DNA of 64,000 nucleotides from Pseudofabraea citricarpa. Lineage: Eukaryota; Ascomycota; Leotiomycetes; Helotiales; Dermateaceae. Shown one piece after another: positions 1 to 11,615 of the stretch (positions within the stretch are counted from its first letter, which is position 1; the number at the start of each line of letters is the position of its first letter). The translations under genes were made by a program, and so were the position numbers. The notes beneath the pieces were generated by a model. The model worked only from the letters and a program-made list of their open reading frames with translations, searched no databases and was not told the origin of the DNA. The stretch is taken from NCBI GenBank assembly GCA_029641185.1, contig JAPWGK010000004.1:2356001-2420000 (forward strand), read 5' to 3'.

Positions 1-1054
1 CAGGGACAATACGTGGCTCTCGATTTCTCCGCCTCTCTGCTCCTGCAAACTCGGCATTAAATCCTGCTCCCATGTTGATGCCTGGCTGCTGTTGAACCAC
101 CCATTCACGAATCAAGAAAACCAGGATAAAAGAGATGACGACAAGAAAAGTGATGATATACCCTTCGGTGATAGTGATGGCGATAGAGTTAACTGTTTGG
201 CTTCTCGTCATATTTTTAAGAAACGAAACCTCACTCAGGAGAGAAGCACGCGGGGTGGTCGGCGATAGATTCTTGAGGAATTGTAAAACCAGAGTCGTGT
301 TGAATTGGCTATCAGGGACGGCGCTTTGGAACCCAAAGCCATAATAGAAAGACTTCATGAAACCTGCCATCAGGGGATCTGCTGCACTGATATTCAATGA
401 CTGTGAAAAGGGTATCAAAAATCCAGTAATCTTTTCCATCAAGGCACCGAGACTGGCCGAGCTGGTTTGGCTGGCCAGAAAAGGTGTTGCAGGTGAAGTA
501 CCATTTCCGGACATGGTTGCCATTTGTAGTTCTTGGGCGATCTCCAGCGCTCTCTCGGTCGTGACGTTGTGTGCGGCACTCATTGACAGATAGTTGGATG
601 GCCAGCCTCCATCACTGAACCAGAATATGAACCTCCAAAACTGGCGTATGGCAAACGGAAGGATCCCTAGCCACACCGTCACCACCAAGCCGAGTCTCAA
701 CCACGTTGTAATATTCCGAACCAAGTTGACCGCCAGGTGTCGGAGGAAGACCGAAGCCGGTAGCTGCTGTGGCATGTGCGGCGAGTAGAGCTTGGTGAAG
801 CGGAAGGGTGTCTTGCATAGCTCGCAGTGTTTCTTCTGTGAATGCGATAACCATTCCATGAGGCAGTCCTGGTGGACAAACTTAATGCTGCCGCTGCACT
901 TGCATGGATAGAAGAGGGGTTCATTCTCAGCAGCCTCGCCTCTACATATGCGGCAGGTATCCGCATCGTTCATCCCGTCGTCGTCTGGAGGGTTGAACTC
1001 GGGGTCGTTCATGATATCTCGAGGGAACTCGTGTGAAGATGTGGTGTCCGCCAT
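1..1054 (-). CDS. Doa10/Ssm4 (MARCH6)-type RING-CH E3 ubiquitin ligase, 5' part only
   Basis: The gene reads leftwards and is cut by the window edge, leaving 351 N-terminal residues in one open exon. A RING-CH (RINGv) zinc finger lies at about residues 23-75: CRIC, then YPCKCSGSIKFVHQDCL, then HCELCKTPF, which is the C4HC3 pattern. It is followed by hydrophobic segments (around LGLVVTVWLGILPFAIRQFW and YIITFLVVISFILVFLI) separated by a Ser/Thr/Asn-rich loop. This layout is typical of fungal Doa10/Ssm4, a polytopic ER and inner-nuclear-membrane ligase that marks misfolded membrane and soluble proteins for the proteasome (ERAD-C). The full family protein is well over 1000 residues, so most of it lies outside the window. 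I chose the most upstream in-frame ATG (1052-1054); a second in-frame Met lies 14 codons further in, still before the RING. The identification rests on motif and order and is firm. Confidence 0.92.
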   Translation of the reverse strand, partial: MADTTSSHEFPRDIMNDPEFNPPDDDGMNDADTCRICRGEAAENEPLFYPCKCSGSIKFVHQDCLMEWLSHSQKKHCELCKTPFRFTKLYSPHMPQQLPASVFLRHLAVNLVRNITTWLRLGLVVTVWLGILPFAIRQFWRFIFWFSDGGWPSNYLSMSAAHNVTTERALEIAQELQMATMSGNGTSPATPFLASQTSSASLGALMEKITGFLIPFSQSLNISAADPLMAGFMKSFYYGFGFQSAVPDSQFNTTLVLQFLKNLSPTTPRASLLSEVSFLKNMTRSQTVNSIAITITEGYIITFLVVISFILVFLIREWVVQQQPGINMGAGFNAEFAGAERRRNREPRIVP

Positions 1055-2334
1055 GATGCCTCGCATGGGCCTGAAGCCAGCAAAGATCTATCTCTCAATG
1101 GAAGCGCTACCAGTACGAACAACAAAGGCGAAGCCTCGCATTCACCCAACCCGGAAGACCATCGGACGGCGCAGGTTGTCGCGGATGATGGCGAATTCGT
1201 GCGTGTGTGAACAGCTCACCAGGTCTGCTCGTGTGCAAATTTTGTGGTGAGGCTCGAAACTGAGAGAGTGGTAGATTAGAGAAATGCTGGCTACTTGGAA
1301 TCGCCAGTGCAACGTGATGAGGATGAGGTGCCCGATTAGGCCGGACCTCGGGTGAATGATTTCCCGGTATCACGTGCTGCGTTTTCTCTCCACCATCAGA
1401 AGCAGGTTCTCTTATCAAGCAACATGGTCTTCTGTCATCCTGGTACCTGGATCCCCTCGTTACCTTGTTCTTGATTAAGAGGGACAGAAGTCTCAACTGT
1501 GGGTGCTTCGTATGATTCAAATTCCCTTATCACAGTGACCAAACCAAGATTGTTGCTGTTAATGTCACTCCAGACTTGAGGATGAAACACTTACAACTGG
1601 ATTGCCTCGCTTGAAGCGACTGTAGCTACAGTACTGACCTACTTACCTACTCTCTCAGTGAGAGAAACATCTGCATTGCGTGACAAGACAAGATTAACTC
1701 AAAGCTTGATTCCATTCTCAACTCTCCTCAGAATGGCCCATGTTACGTCTGCTCCCTGCGAATCACAAAGCCATGAGGCAATCTCTCACGAGTTGAGGCG
1801 TTAGCCAGACGCTCTATGACGTTACGGCCAACCTCTTGGCAGCTGCCTTTTCCTGCTTCCTGACAGGCCGGCAGCGACGAAGCAGCTACCGTCTACCTTA
1901 GGTTACTATTACTACTAGACACGGGAACTCCAAGGAATTCTGTCGACACCTCTCTCTGCTCCTTCTGAAGAAACCTCACGTTGAAAGAAAAAAAGCCATT
2001 TTCACTGTCGTCATTATCTCCGACCGTGCTGCTGTATTTCTCTCTTCACCAGCCCCTTCAAAGGACTCGGAAGTACCATACAAAGAAATACGCTCCCGAC
2101 TCGGCTCCTCTGCTCCTCTGCTCCGTACGCTGTGACCTCACTGTTTCGCGAACCACCGGCGGCGACATTGGACGGAGCTATCTCGCCTACAGACCCCAGG
2201 CCAGGCTACAGCTTCAGCAAATCTGGACTGCTCTACTCTCACCAGTCGTAACTACACAACATCTCCAACCTCCACCATACCTTAGGAAGCTGGCTCCTTC
2301 TATCTAATCTTCACGAGCTTCAGGCTTAAGCAAG
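1055..2334. promoter_or_regulatory. Divergent intergenic region between the Doa10-type gene and the KDEL repeat-protein gene
   Basis: No convincing gene is seen in these 1280 bases. The right third (about 1930-2334) is a CT-rich run with many CTC/CCTCT tracts leading to the ATG at 2335, as in 5' leaders of highly expressed fungal genes. The two flanking genes diverge, so both promoters must lie here. Confidence 0.6.
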
Positions 2335-5300
2335 ATGGCCGTCGAAAGTAACGGTCGCCCGGTTGAACCAGGCCAAAAAGGCAAGCTGGCAAATGGGCAC
2401 GCCAATGGACACGCAGTTGGCCTTCCCATCAAGAAGTTAGCCACCAAGCGGAAGAGAAGTAGTTTCTTCAGCATCATCACTAGGTACGCCGCTGAGCTCC
2501 CCCATCTCCCATGGCCGGCAGCCCAATGCTAATTCGAACAGGCTCCTGACGTGGTACTCCATATACACCATAGTCTTTCAATGCCCGGCCACGGTCGACC
2601 TCCTCACTGACGAATCATCCAAGATCTGCAAGCCATACTTCCAGGTGAAATCAGCAATCACCCCTCATCTGACGCCGTACTACGACACCTACGCTGCTCC
2701 ATATGTCGATACCGCCCGGCCATATTACGACACGTTAAATCAGCGGGTGATCACACCAGCCACGGCTTTAGGCCAGAAATACGCTGCACCGCAGTTCGCA
2801 CGAGCGCAGGCGTATGGTCAGACTCAATGGCAGAAGACCCTGCAGCCCGAGGTTCTCAAATATCAGGCCCTGGCTAAGGAAAAATACGACCAGACTTTGG
2901 CTCCGCACCTAGATAAGGCAGTCGCTGCTACGAGTCCGTATGTCGATATCGCAAAGACCAACGCGCTTCAGACATATTATGGGCACATCTTACCAACATA
3001 CACTGCCGTGCAGCCTTATGCCGTGCAAGGATACGGCCATGCTTCAAACTTCGCCGTCAACACAGGTATTCCATACGCAAAGTGGGCATGGGCAACTGGT
3101 GCCGTATTCATGGATCGTACCGTCTTGCCCAAGCTACGCATTCTCTACGGTGAAAACGTGGAACCTCAATTAGTTAGGATCGGTGAGCGTTTAGGACGAT
3201 ACCGCGATGGAAAGAAGTTGAAGGCTGCTGTGGCAAGCGTTGATAGGTACGTGCTCCCACCCAGACATGCCATTCCATGCTAACAAAGATACAGTTCTTC
3301 CTCCGCTTCCGCTGCTTCGCAGACTTTCTCCTCTATCTCATCTTCTGTAGCATCTGCCCACACCACTGAGGACGCAGCTACCTCTACAAGCTCTTCCGCT
3401 CCTGATGTCGCATCGCCTGCGCCAGAGGCCGGGAAATCTCCATTGTCAGAGGCCGAGCAGATCGAACAGGCACAGAAAGTCGTCCAGGAAGACTTGAAGA
3501 CATGGCAAGCAAAGTTTGCAAAGGCTGCGGACGAAGGCTCAGATGAGATTGAAGCTCGCATTACGGAGATCACTGACAGACTTGTACGCAACCAAGTAAA
3601 TCGGGTTGGCAAATCTCTCATCATCGAGCTCGAGGAAACCATTCAGTCAAACTTGGCATCATTAAAGTCGGAAATCCTCTCAATTGTGGAAAAGTCTGCT
3701 GGCAAAGAGGAGGAAGGCGCAGAGCAGATCAATGCTGCTGTTCGCAAGGCTGGTGTTGCGATCAAGAACCGAGCCCAGGCAGTTAGAACATGGAGACTGA
3801 AATACGACCAAGAGACAAACAACCTCATTGGCCAAGCTGCCTCCGACACATTTGAGATCATTGATACAATCCGAGATATGGGCTTGCAGGAAATTGGAAT
3901 GCGCTGGGCATGGACTGACGGTGTCACTCACAAGGACTGGGCCAAATATCACGCGTTGAAGAAGACCTTTGATGAATGGCGAGCAGAGGTTGAGAAGGAA
4001 GCCAACATCCATCCTGGGCTTCAAAAGGCACGTGCTGGATCCGAAGAGATTGAGAGCCAGGCTATGGGTGAAGCTGAAGATGCTGCAAAGGAACTCGCTC
4101 GCATCAAGGAGACTGGACTTTGGAAGTTATCGGCTGGAGATGTCACCGACGACTTTTCATCCAAGATTATTCCTGCCAAGATTGTCAAGGCAGCCAGCGA
4201 TGTCAGTGAGGCTATCGTCGGCAGCACATCTTCCCAAGGAACCGTGGAGTCGGTTGTATCTGTCGCCTCTTCCGTCGCAGCTTCACAGGCAAACGGGGCC
4301 CAGAGTATCGCTTCTGATGCCAGCGAGAGTATTAGCAGCGCTGTATCATCTGTTTCTGCTAGCGTTGTCGGTACGCCACAAGGAAGTGTGGAGAGTATTG
4401 TCTCAGTGGCTAGCGCAAGCGCCAGCAGTGTGGCTGATCAAGCTTCCAGCTCGGTGATTGGTACTCAGCAAGGTACTGTCGAAAGTATCGTTTCTGTTGC
4501 TTCGGCTTCAGCAAGTAGCATTGTGGATCAAGCTTCGAGCTCAGTTATTGGCACACAACAAGGTTCTGTAGAGAGCATTGCTTCCGTAGCATCAGATTCA
4601 GCCAGCAGTCTTGCCGATCAGGCTTCCAGCTCCATCATCGGTACATCCACTGGAACCATTGAGAGTTTATCATCAGAAGCAGCCGCTAGCGCAAGCAGCG
4701 TCTCGGCCAAGATCTCTTCTGGAGTTGTAGATGCAGCCTCTTCGGTTTCTAGTGTTATCCCTGATTCAAGCACTATCAACTCGGCAGCTTCCTCGGCTTC
4801 AAGCGCTGCTTCAAAGAGTGTTTGGGGTGGAGCAATGGCTCAACATGTGGAGGCACGACAGATCGTGTATGAAGATGTCGTTGATGACTCAGACGAAGAC
4901 ACCTTCAGCGAAAAGATTGAGAGCATCGCTAGCCAAGCTGGTGACAAATTTGCTGATATCACGAACGCAGTAAGCGAAGCCCTTTTGAAGCCAACCAGTA
5001 CCCAAGGATCCGTGGAGAGTGTCACAAGCCTTGCTTCCGCACAGTATGCCAGTGCACTGGCTGCCGCCAGTTCTGCACTTTATGGGGCTGAACAAGGCAC
5101 TGGGGAGAGTGTTGCTAGTGTTGCGTCCAGTCGCTATGCTGACGCCGTTGCAGCGTAAGTAAGATCCCCTCGTGCAATAATCACATTCTAATAAAACATT
5201 CAGTGCTAGCGCAGCCATCTATGGTACAACATTAAGTCCACTTGAGTCTATCTCCTCGGCTGCATCTTCAGCATACTATGGGCCACCTACGGGCGCTCTG

Positions 5301-6599
5301 GAGTCAATCTCATCTGTTGCAGCTTCAAGATTATCCGAGGGCCTGAGTATCGCGTCGGCACAGTTCTCTAGCGCAAAATCATCGATTGGTCCAAGCCAAA
5401 CTCCACTCGCTCAGAAATACCTCCAACAGGCTGAGAATCAATACTACGCTGGAGTTGGAATGGCACACGCTCGGTACTCAGAGTTCATAGCGGCAGCTTC
5501 TTCTGCTGTCCTTCCTACACAAACACCTTACCATGAGAGTGTCTTGAGCAAGGCTAGTGAAAGCATCATTGGAACCGAGACTCCTTGGACAGAGTCCGTT
5601 GCCTCAGCTGCTAGTGAAAACTGGGAGGCTCTCGTTACCAAGGCCAGCGAACAAGTTTATGGAGCACCTACCCCATATTATATCACTAAGGGCTACGCTG
5701 TCCCTGGTAGCTTGTACGCCCAGGCCACCGATGGCTTCGTTGAACAATACGAAGCTATGCAATCACTCGTAAGCGAGCTGGTTTCTGGAAAGGAAGCACC
5801 ATTTACCGAATCAGTCTACAACCGATTTTCTTCAGCTTTTGCTACCGGCGCTCCTGGGCTAGTTTCATCCGCATCTTCAGTAGTTGATGAAGCCTACTCT
5901 TCTGCATCTTCTGTCGCTGGCGAGGGCATATCATCGGTCAGCTCTTTCGCCGACGATACCTACACATCAGCATCATCAGTAATGGCAGCTGCTTTCACTG
6001 CTCCTCCAGCCATCGAGTCGATTCTTGACTCCGCATCGTCCCGCGTAAACGATGCGGTTGAGGCAGCTAGTATTCAATTCTATGGAAGTCAAAAGGGTAC
6101 CTATGAACAGGCCACCTCCTCCGCCGCCTCTATTTACAGTTCAGCCCAGAGCGTTGCTAGCGAGAAATTGTATGGATCGAGCACGGGCTATGTTGAAGCA
6201 GCATCAAGCTCTATTTCAGAGGCGGCAGCCAGCGCCCAGAGCGCCATTTCGGAGGCTATCTACGGGACCCCCACCGGCACTGTTGAGTCGGTGACTAGTG
6301 CTGTTGGGGATTCTTATGCTTCGGCAAGCTCTGTCGTCGCCGAGAACGCGTCAGCCGCGCACGCCAAAGCCAGCTCGGCCATCTACGGGCCGGAGAAGGG
6401 GGCAGTGGAGAGTGCACACGCGCGATTGACTTCCGCCGTGGAATCGGCGCGGGTGAAGCTCTCAGCGTTTGCGGCTGCGGCTGGGGATGACGCTAGCGAT
6501 GCGATCAAGAAAGCCAGCGAAGGCGTTGAGGAATTTGCCAGCAGCGTCAGCAGTGCGGTTGAGGCCGCCACGAGCCATGTGAAAAAGGACGAGCTATGA
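2335..6599 (+). CDS. Large Ala/Ser-rich repeat protein, predicted ER membrane/lumen, C-terminal KDEL
   Basis: Exons 2335-2483, 2542-3246, 3295-5154 and 5204-6599 join to 1369 codons. The N-terminus is hydrophilic and basic (KKLATKRKR), followed by one hydrophobic segment near residues 50-70 (LLTWYSIYTIVFQC). Next comes a Tyr/Pro/Ala region with repeated PYYDT/PYVDT units. A charged region with coiled-coil character follows (about 330-600, many Glu/Lys and one Trp-rich stretch, RWAWTDG). The last 750 residues carry about 15 degenerate units of roughly 30 residues built on (I/V/Y)GTxxGxxES(V/I)xSxASxxA. The last four residues are KDEL. Basic residues before a single hydrophobic anchor predict a type II membrane protein with its C-terminus in the ER lumen, which fits the KDEL. 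Homologues in ascomycete databases are, as I recall, often labelled 'transcription factor hoxa13'. Nothing here supports that: there is no homeodomain. The role is unknown; amphipathic lipid-surface binding is only a guess. Confidence 0.85.
4216..6420 (+). repeat. Degenerate ~90-bp coding repeats in the KDEL protein
   Basis: Five well-kept units run from about 4216 to 4680, each encoding a variant of GTQQGTVESIVSVASASAS. More diverged units follow at about 4990-5160, 5204-5345, 5520-5650 and 6070-6420. Synonymous third positions differ between units, so the repetition is kept at protein level rather than by recent duplication. Confidence 0.75.
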
Positions 6600-8230
6600 A
6601 ACGGGGGAGGACCTTAGTTTAATGATAATGCACGAACAGATAAGCAAAGCCCAGCGAATGGATGGATGGGGACGTGGGGGGGGCCGAGGGGGAGAGAAGG
6701 GCGGGGTGGCCAACAACTGTATCAACCTTGTCCTATTTTACGTTGGTTTTCTTTTTATTCGTCTGGGAGATGGGATTCGTCGTACGTTGTACGGCTCTGG
6801 GTCTGGGCCGTGTTAACTGGTTGATTGATCTGACGGATTTCCTTTGTTCTTTTTTTGGCGATATCCCTCGTTGGGCACTACGCAGTTTTGTCACATTAAC
6901 TTTACCCATTGGCAAGATGACGAGAGGCAGACGATGTAGCAATTATCCCGGATGAATATACGATATGATGTACATGGATGGTCTCTCGTTCCATATCCGG
7001 CGGTGGTGATCTCAGACGCGTCCGCGTATGATTTGGGGGCGATTTCATTGGCGTCGAGCAAGCAAGCAAGTGTAATACGGTAAGAACAATAATAATAAGG
7101 CTTTCCCATCACCAGAGGCGTCACAGGGCAACTGCCGTGGATTTCAGAAGGCCAGGCGGATGGAAGCGACATGTTGTTTCTGAGATGAACTCTGTCGCTA
7201 CGGGTACGTACCGTTACTACCGTACCGCAGCCAGTCTCGAATGTCGAGAGCTAGCCACCGTAGCTTTCCCAACCCATCCGTGATCCAAGTCCTGTTGAAG
7301 CAAGACGTGTGTAAGGTTCAACTAGCGCACATGACCTCAGCTCGCGATCTGCTTGCCATATCTGATCGGACTAAGATGACTCAGCGGACCTCTTCGGATT
7401 TCGATCGATGGGGGAAAAGAGAGACAGGCGAAGGAAGAAGGAAGCGGAAGAGGAAGAGGAAAAGGAAGGGAAGAAGACCAGGGACGAGAGGAACAGGAAG
7501 GAAAAATTCATCCCAAGTTTTTTTTTTTTCTTTCTTCCCTCTTCGTCTCGACTCTCGTAGCGGGCCCCCGTCTCAGCGGCGCAAGAGGTCTTGGATGGGA
7601 GGTCAAGCTTTTGTGACAAGACGTGGAGTACTCCATGAAATTGTCGGGGGGCCTCTGGGTTTCAGCGCTGATGTGTCTTGGGCAGCACGTGCGGTTCTGG
7701 AGTCTGGACGGTGCTCGAGTGCCAATCATGCCATGCCATGCCATCGATCGGAGTCAGCCATCCATGATCCATCCATCGGACAAGCCTTGAGGCTGGCCGT
7801 GTTCTGGAATGATATGAGACGCGGCGGCCGTGAATGGCAATGCAGCAGCCAGCAGCCAGCGCAGAGCGATAGACAGACCGAGAGACAAGCAAAGCAGATC
7901 AGAGACTGCTCGGGTGCGGCAGGGTTTGATCAGCGGCTGAAGTTTCACGCGCGCGCACTGTACTCAGTACTGTACATTGTAATTGCGCTCGGAGGAGATC
8001 GGAAGCCAATGCTGTACCGAGTCCCTGATGAATGTACTGAGAGGCAAGGGGGTGGCGAGCGGAGTGTAGTGTAGCGGGTCTCAGTGGCAGTGGCATTGGC
8101 AGTGGGGAAGCACGCGTGGGAGTTACGGTATTGAGAACTGGGAATTGGGAATTGGGAATTGCCCGCTAGAGAAAGCCGTCGCTTCGCAACACTCGCATCG
8201 CACTCTAGGCACTGCACTCCAGCTGTCAGA

Positions 8231-8369
8231 GCCGCGCAGCGCAAACGGGGGTTTGGGGGCTGGCCCCCAAGAACACGAGCTGTCTATATTGATATGGTAC
8301 TGTATATTTTCAACAGGACTTTCTTCTCTTATGGGGGCCAGCCCCCAAACCCCCGTTGCGCTGCGCGGC
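8231..8369. mobile_element. 139-bp MITE-like element with 38-39-bp terminal inverted repeats
   Basis: The left arm (8231-8269) and right arm (8332-8369) are inverted copies differing by a single-base indel. Each contains the palindromic core GGGGGCTGGCCCCC next to GGGGGTTT and a GCCGCGCAGCGC end. About 62 AT-richer bases lie between the arms. No clear target-site duplication is visible on either side. A third copy of one arm lies at 12951-12988. A non-autonomous transposon or a stem-loop-forming dispersed repeat would both fit. Confidence 0.6.
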
Positions 8370-9149
8370 CAAGCAGAAGGATACTCCGTGATAGTGTATA
8401 GTAATAAGCATGGAAACCAGAAAAAAGACCGTACAGTAATATCGGGGTGGGATCCGAGTCTCTGGGAGTGGTTCGGTACCCGATGAACCCTACTTTGGCC
8501 CTGGAGCCCCCTGGAGCAAAGCCCCTGTGCCCACTGCCCGGGTCCAATGGTGGAGCGCGGAAGACCTGCCGACAGCCACTGTCAGGCCTTGGAGCCTGTA
8601 GAGCCCTGTGAACCCCCTGTACGCGTCCGCTAACGGCTCCCCGTTTCTGCCGCTACGGACATTGGACAGGGCGACGGCGACGACAACGACAAAAAAAAAA
8701 AAAAAAATGGATGAGCTGCTGAGGAGAGGAGGTCGTGCTGGCTGCCAAAAAGTCAAAAAAGTCATCTTTCCATACAGGAGGTGACTCAGTCGTCAGTATA
8801 CCGCCTTCCCATTCGATAACTCTTCTCTTCACTTCACTTCACTCGCACTACACTTTACTTTACTGCACGACATCACTCCTCTACAACCACTGTTCGTCAC
8901 TCACTCTCAGTATCTCGTTTTGAATTGTTGAAACCCCAACGAAACCCCATCACCCAAGCGTTACAGCCTGGTCCGAAAAGCCAATTTCAATCTGAACTTC
9001 TCGGGTCGATCAGGGTAGCTAGCCTGTCGAACCAACAAATCAACAAATCACCAGCTCCAAAATTGCAATCCCCGAGCTGGCACGACGAAATACAGGACAG
9101 CCAGCCTCCGCGCCGTGACGCTCCCTCCCGCACCACCCAACGACCCAGA

Positions 9150-9150
<1 letters not shown>

Positions 9151-9182
<32 letters not shown>

Positions 9183-9264
9183 TGCTTAGGGCTGGCTGGC
9201 GGCTTCAGACTCCAGACTCCAGACATCAGACATCAGACATCAGACTTCAGACATCAGACATCAG
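9151..9264 (+). repeat. Two adjacent short tandem repeats in the malic-enzyme leader
   Basis: At 9151-9181 the hexamer CTCAGG/GGCTCA is repeated about five times. At 9204-9264 units of the type CAGACTC and CAGACAT/CAGACTT follow head to tail about eight times. Both lie upstream of the malic-enzyme start and read as simple-sequence expansion in the leader or promoter. Confidence 0.7.
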
Positions 9265-9505
9265 CATAGTTCGACGCTTCCACGGCACCACCCCCCCATC
9301 CCCCATCCATCGTGTCGCGTCGTATTCCTGTTGCACCCGGCCACGGGACCATGTCAATAGTGGCCCGCTCATACCTCACCCCGTCCATATCATGTTGTGC
9401 TCTCTCCCCCTCCTGGGCCCACGAAAAGCCATAATTGCACCCCTCCTGTCCTCCTCCTCCTTCAAAACTCCCTCGCTCACTAAACTCTCTCCTCTCTCCT
9501 CGACC

Positions 9506-11615
9506 ATGGCCTCCTACGCCAACTACAGTACCAATTCATCCGAAATCTCAACGCCCAGATCCACCTCACCCGCCTCAATGGTCTCGAGCCGTTCCTCAAC
9601 ATCCATCTCCAGCAAAAGAATGTCCATCTCTAGTGCCCGCCGCATGACCGAGCTGAACCCGCTCAGCACTGTTAACATGCAAGCTTTGGAAGCTTCCATG
9701 CAAGCAACGGCCCTCGATGGTCTGCGAGGTTATGCGACCAACAACTTCGGCGTCGTCAAGCAACACATGGCTACCGAGTACACCCCCCAGACCCAGGCCG
9801 GCGGCTACCAGGTGCTCCGGGAGCCAGCGTGGAATAAGGGTAGGTGCAATTGAGTCCGCGAGGGAAGGCGATGCTAACTCCCCTAGGTACCTCCTTCGGA
9901 CCAGACGAGCGAGTGCACAAGAATCTCTCCGGCCTCATCCCCCACACCATGGAGACGCTCGAGACGCAGTGCATGCGAGCCATGCGCATGATTGACAGCC
10001 GGTCGACCAGTATCGACAAGTACCTCTACCTCTCCTCCATCAAGTCCACCAACACCGACCTCTTCTACCGTCTCTTGATCGATAATGTCGGACAGCTGAT
10101 GCCGCTGGTCTACACACCCACCATCGGAGACGTCTGCTTACAGTACTCAACCTTATACACGCGGCCCGAGGCCTTGTACATTTCCATCAAGCAGAGAAAG
10201 TCGATCGCGACCATCCTGAGGAATTGGCCCTACGCGGACCCCTCCATCTGTGTCGTTACCGATGGCTCGAGAATTCTTGGCCTTGGCGATCTTGGGGTAA
10301 ATGGAGTCGGCATCTCAGTATGTTTCAAATCCCAAAGTATATCGTGACCAAGACATCTAATGATCTTCAGATCGGCAAGCTTGCCCTGTACACGGCAGCA
10401 GCAGGTATCCACCCAGAGAAAACACTTCCCATCGTTCTCGACTGTGGTACCAACAACGAGACCAACCTCAAGGACCCTCTCTACCTGGGTCTGAGACAGA
10501 AGCGAGTCTCCCTCGAGGACCAGCAAGTATTTGCCGACGAGTTCATGGCTGCCGTTGAGGAGGTCTACCCCAACATGTTGGTTCAATTCGAGGATTTCGA
10601 CACCGAGAAGGCCTTCGTCTATCTGGAACGTTACAAGCACCGCAAGATGTTCAATGACGATGTTCAAGGAACCGGTGCTGTGGTGTTGGCTGGGTAAGTC
10701 AGATCCGCAAAATTAATGGGCGTCGCTAATCTTATCAGATATATGGGTGCGGTCAACCTCTCCGGTGTACCGATCGAGGATCAAAAATTGGTCTTCATGG
10801 GTGCTGGATCTGCGGGTGTTGGTGTTGCGAAGCAGGTTATGGAATACTATACCCGTCGTGGACTTTCCGAGCAAGCAGCACGGGAGAAGTTCTACCTCGT
10901 TGATACTCGCGGTCTCGTTACCAGAGACCGAGGAGACAAGTTAGCCGAGCACAAGAAATACTTCGCCCGATCCGACAACAACGGACATCAATTCTCCACC
11001 CTCGAGGCCGTTATCGAGTACGTCAAGCCCACTGCCTTGATCGGTTTGACTGCTACCTTTGGTGTCTTCACCGAGTCGGTTGTGCGTGCGCTGAAGGTTT
11101 CCGTCGATGCTGGTGGACTGGGCCGACGACCCATCCTCTTCCCTCTCAGCAACCCTCTCACCAAGGCTGAGTGTACCTTCGAGCAAGCCATCACGTGGAC
11201 CGAGGGAAGTGCCATCTTCGCTTCCGGATCACCTTTCTCCTCCTTCACCGCCAAGGTCGGTGACCACATCACCACTTACCACCCCAACCAAGGAAACAAC
11301 GTCTACGTCTTCCCTGGTCTCGGACTGGGTGCTATCCTTGCCAAGGCATCGCGTGTCACGGACGACATGGTCTACACTTCCGCAGCTGCTCTAGCTGGAT
11401 GCTTAAACCGGGAAGAGATCCAGATGGGACTCATCTACCCCAAGATCAACCGCGTTCGTGATGCGTCCGTCATCGTGGCTCGTGAGGTGATGAAGTGTGC
11501 CAGACGGGATGGTGTCAGCGAGCTACCCGAAGAGACTTGGGTTGAGTGGGAAGAGTGGGGAGATGTCGCCCTCACCAAGTGGATCCAGAAGCAGGTCTAC
11601 GACCCAAGGTGGTAG
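9506..11615 (+). CDS. NAD-type malic enzyme
   Basis: Malic enzyme catalyses oxidative decarboxylation of L-malate to pyruvate with reduction of NAD(P). Exons 9506-9839, 9887-10317, 10371-10693 and 10739-11615 give 654 residues. Family motifs appear in order: YTPTIGDVCLQYS (catalytic Tyr region), ILGLGDLGVNG, DCGTNNETNL, FEDFDTEKAF and MFNDDVQGTGAVVLAG (divalent metal ligands Glu/Asp/Asp), the dinucleotide-binding FMGAGSAGVG, and SNPLTKAECT. The N-terminal 110 residues are Ser/Thr-rich and less conserved. The start at 9506 sits in a strong context (ACCATGG). An in-frame ATG at 9392 would add 38 residues rich in Ser, Leu and Lys/Arg with no acidic residue, which looks like a mitochondrial presequence. 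Both starts may be used. Cofactor preference cannot be proved from sequence alone. Confidence 0.93.

Larger units (their letters stand above)
6600..9505. other. Long intergenic region: 3' end of the KDEL gene, inverted-repeat element, malic-enzyme promoter and leader
   Basis: I see no supported gene in these 2.9 kb. The part from 6600 to about 7200 is probable 3' UTR and spacer. The stretch 7380-8140 is purine-rich, then carries CCATCCAT-like and CAGCAGCCAGC short repeats. The inverted-repeat element lies at 8231-8369, a poly-A run at about 8692-8707, and CT-rich plus tandem-repeat leader sequence at 8810-9500 upstream of the malic-enzyme start. Confidence 0.55.

Noticed and set aside
1107..1520. 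137-codon minus-strand frame upstream of the Doa10-type gene
   Set aside because: No motif, unusual composition, and it covers the expected promoter and leader.
2335..6599. Transcription factor (hoxa13-like) label for the repeat protein
   Set aside because: No homeodomain or other DNA-binding motif; membrane segment and KDEL point to the ER.
7241..8074. Open frame of 277 codons on the plus strand
   Set aside because: It consists of Lys/Arg runs from purine-rich DNA and lacks any domain, splice pattern or leader; it is intergenic low complexity.
9151..9264. CRISPR-like array
   Set aside because: The repeats are directly adjacent short tandems without unique spacers, in a eukaryotic genome.
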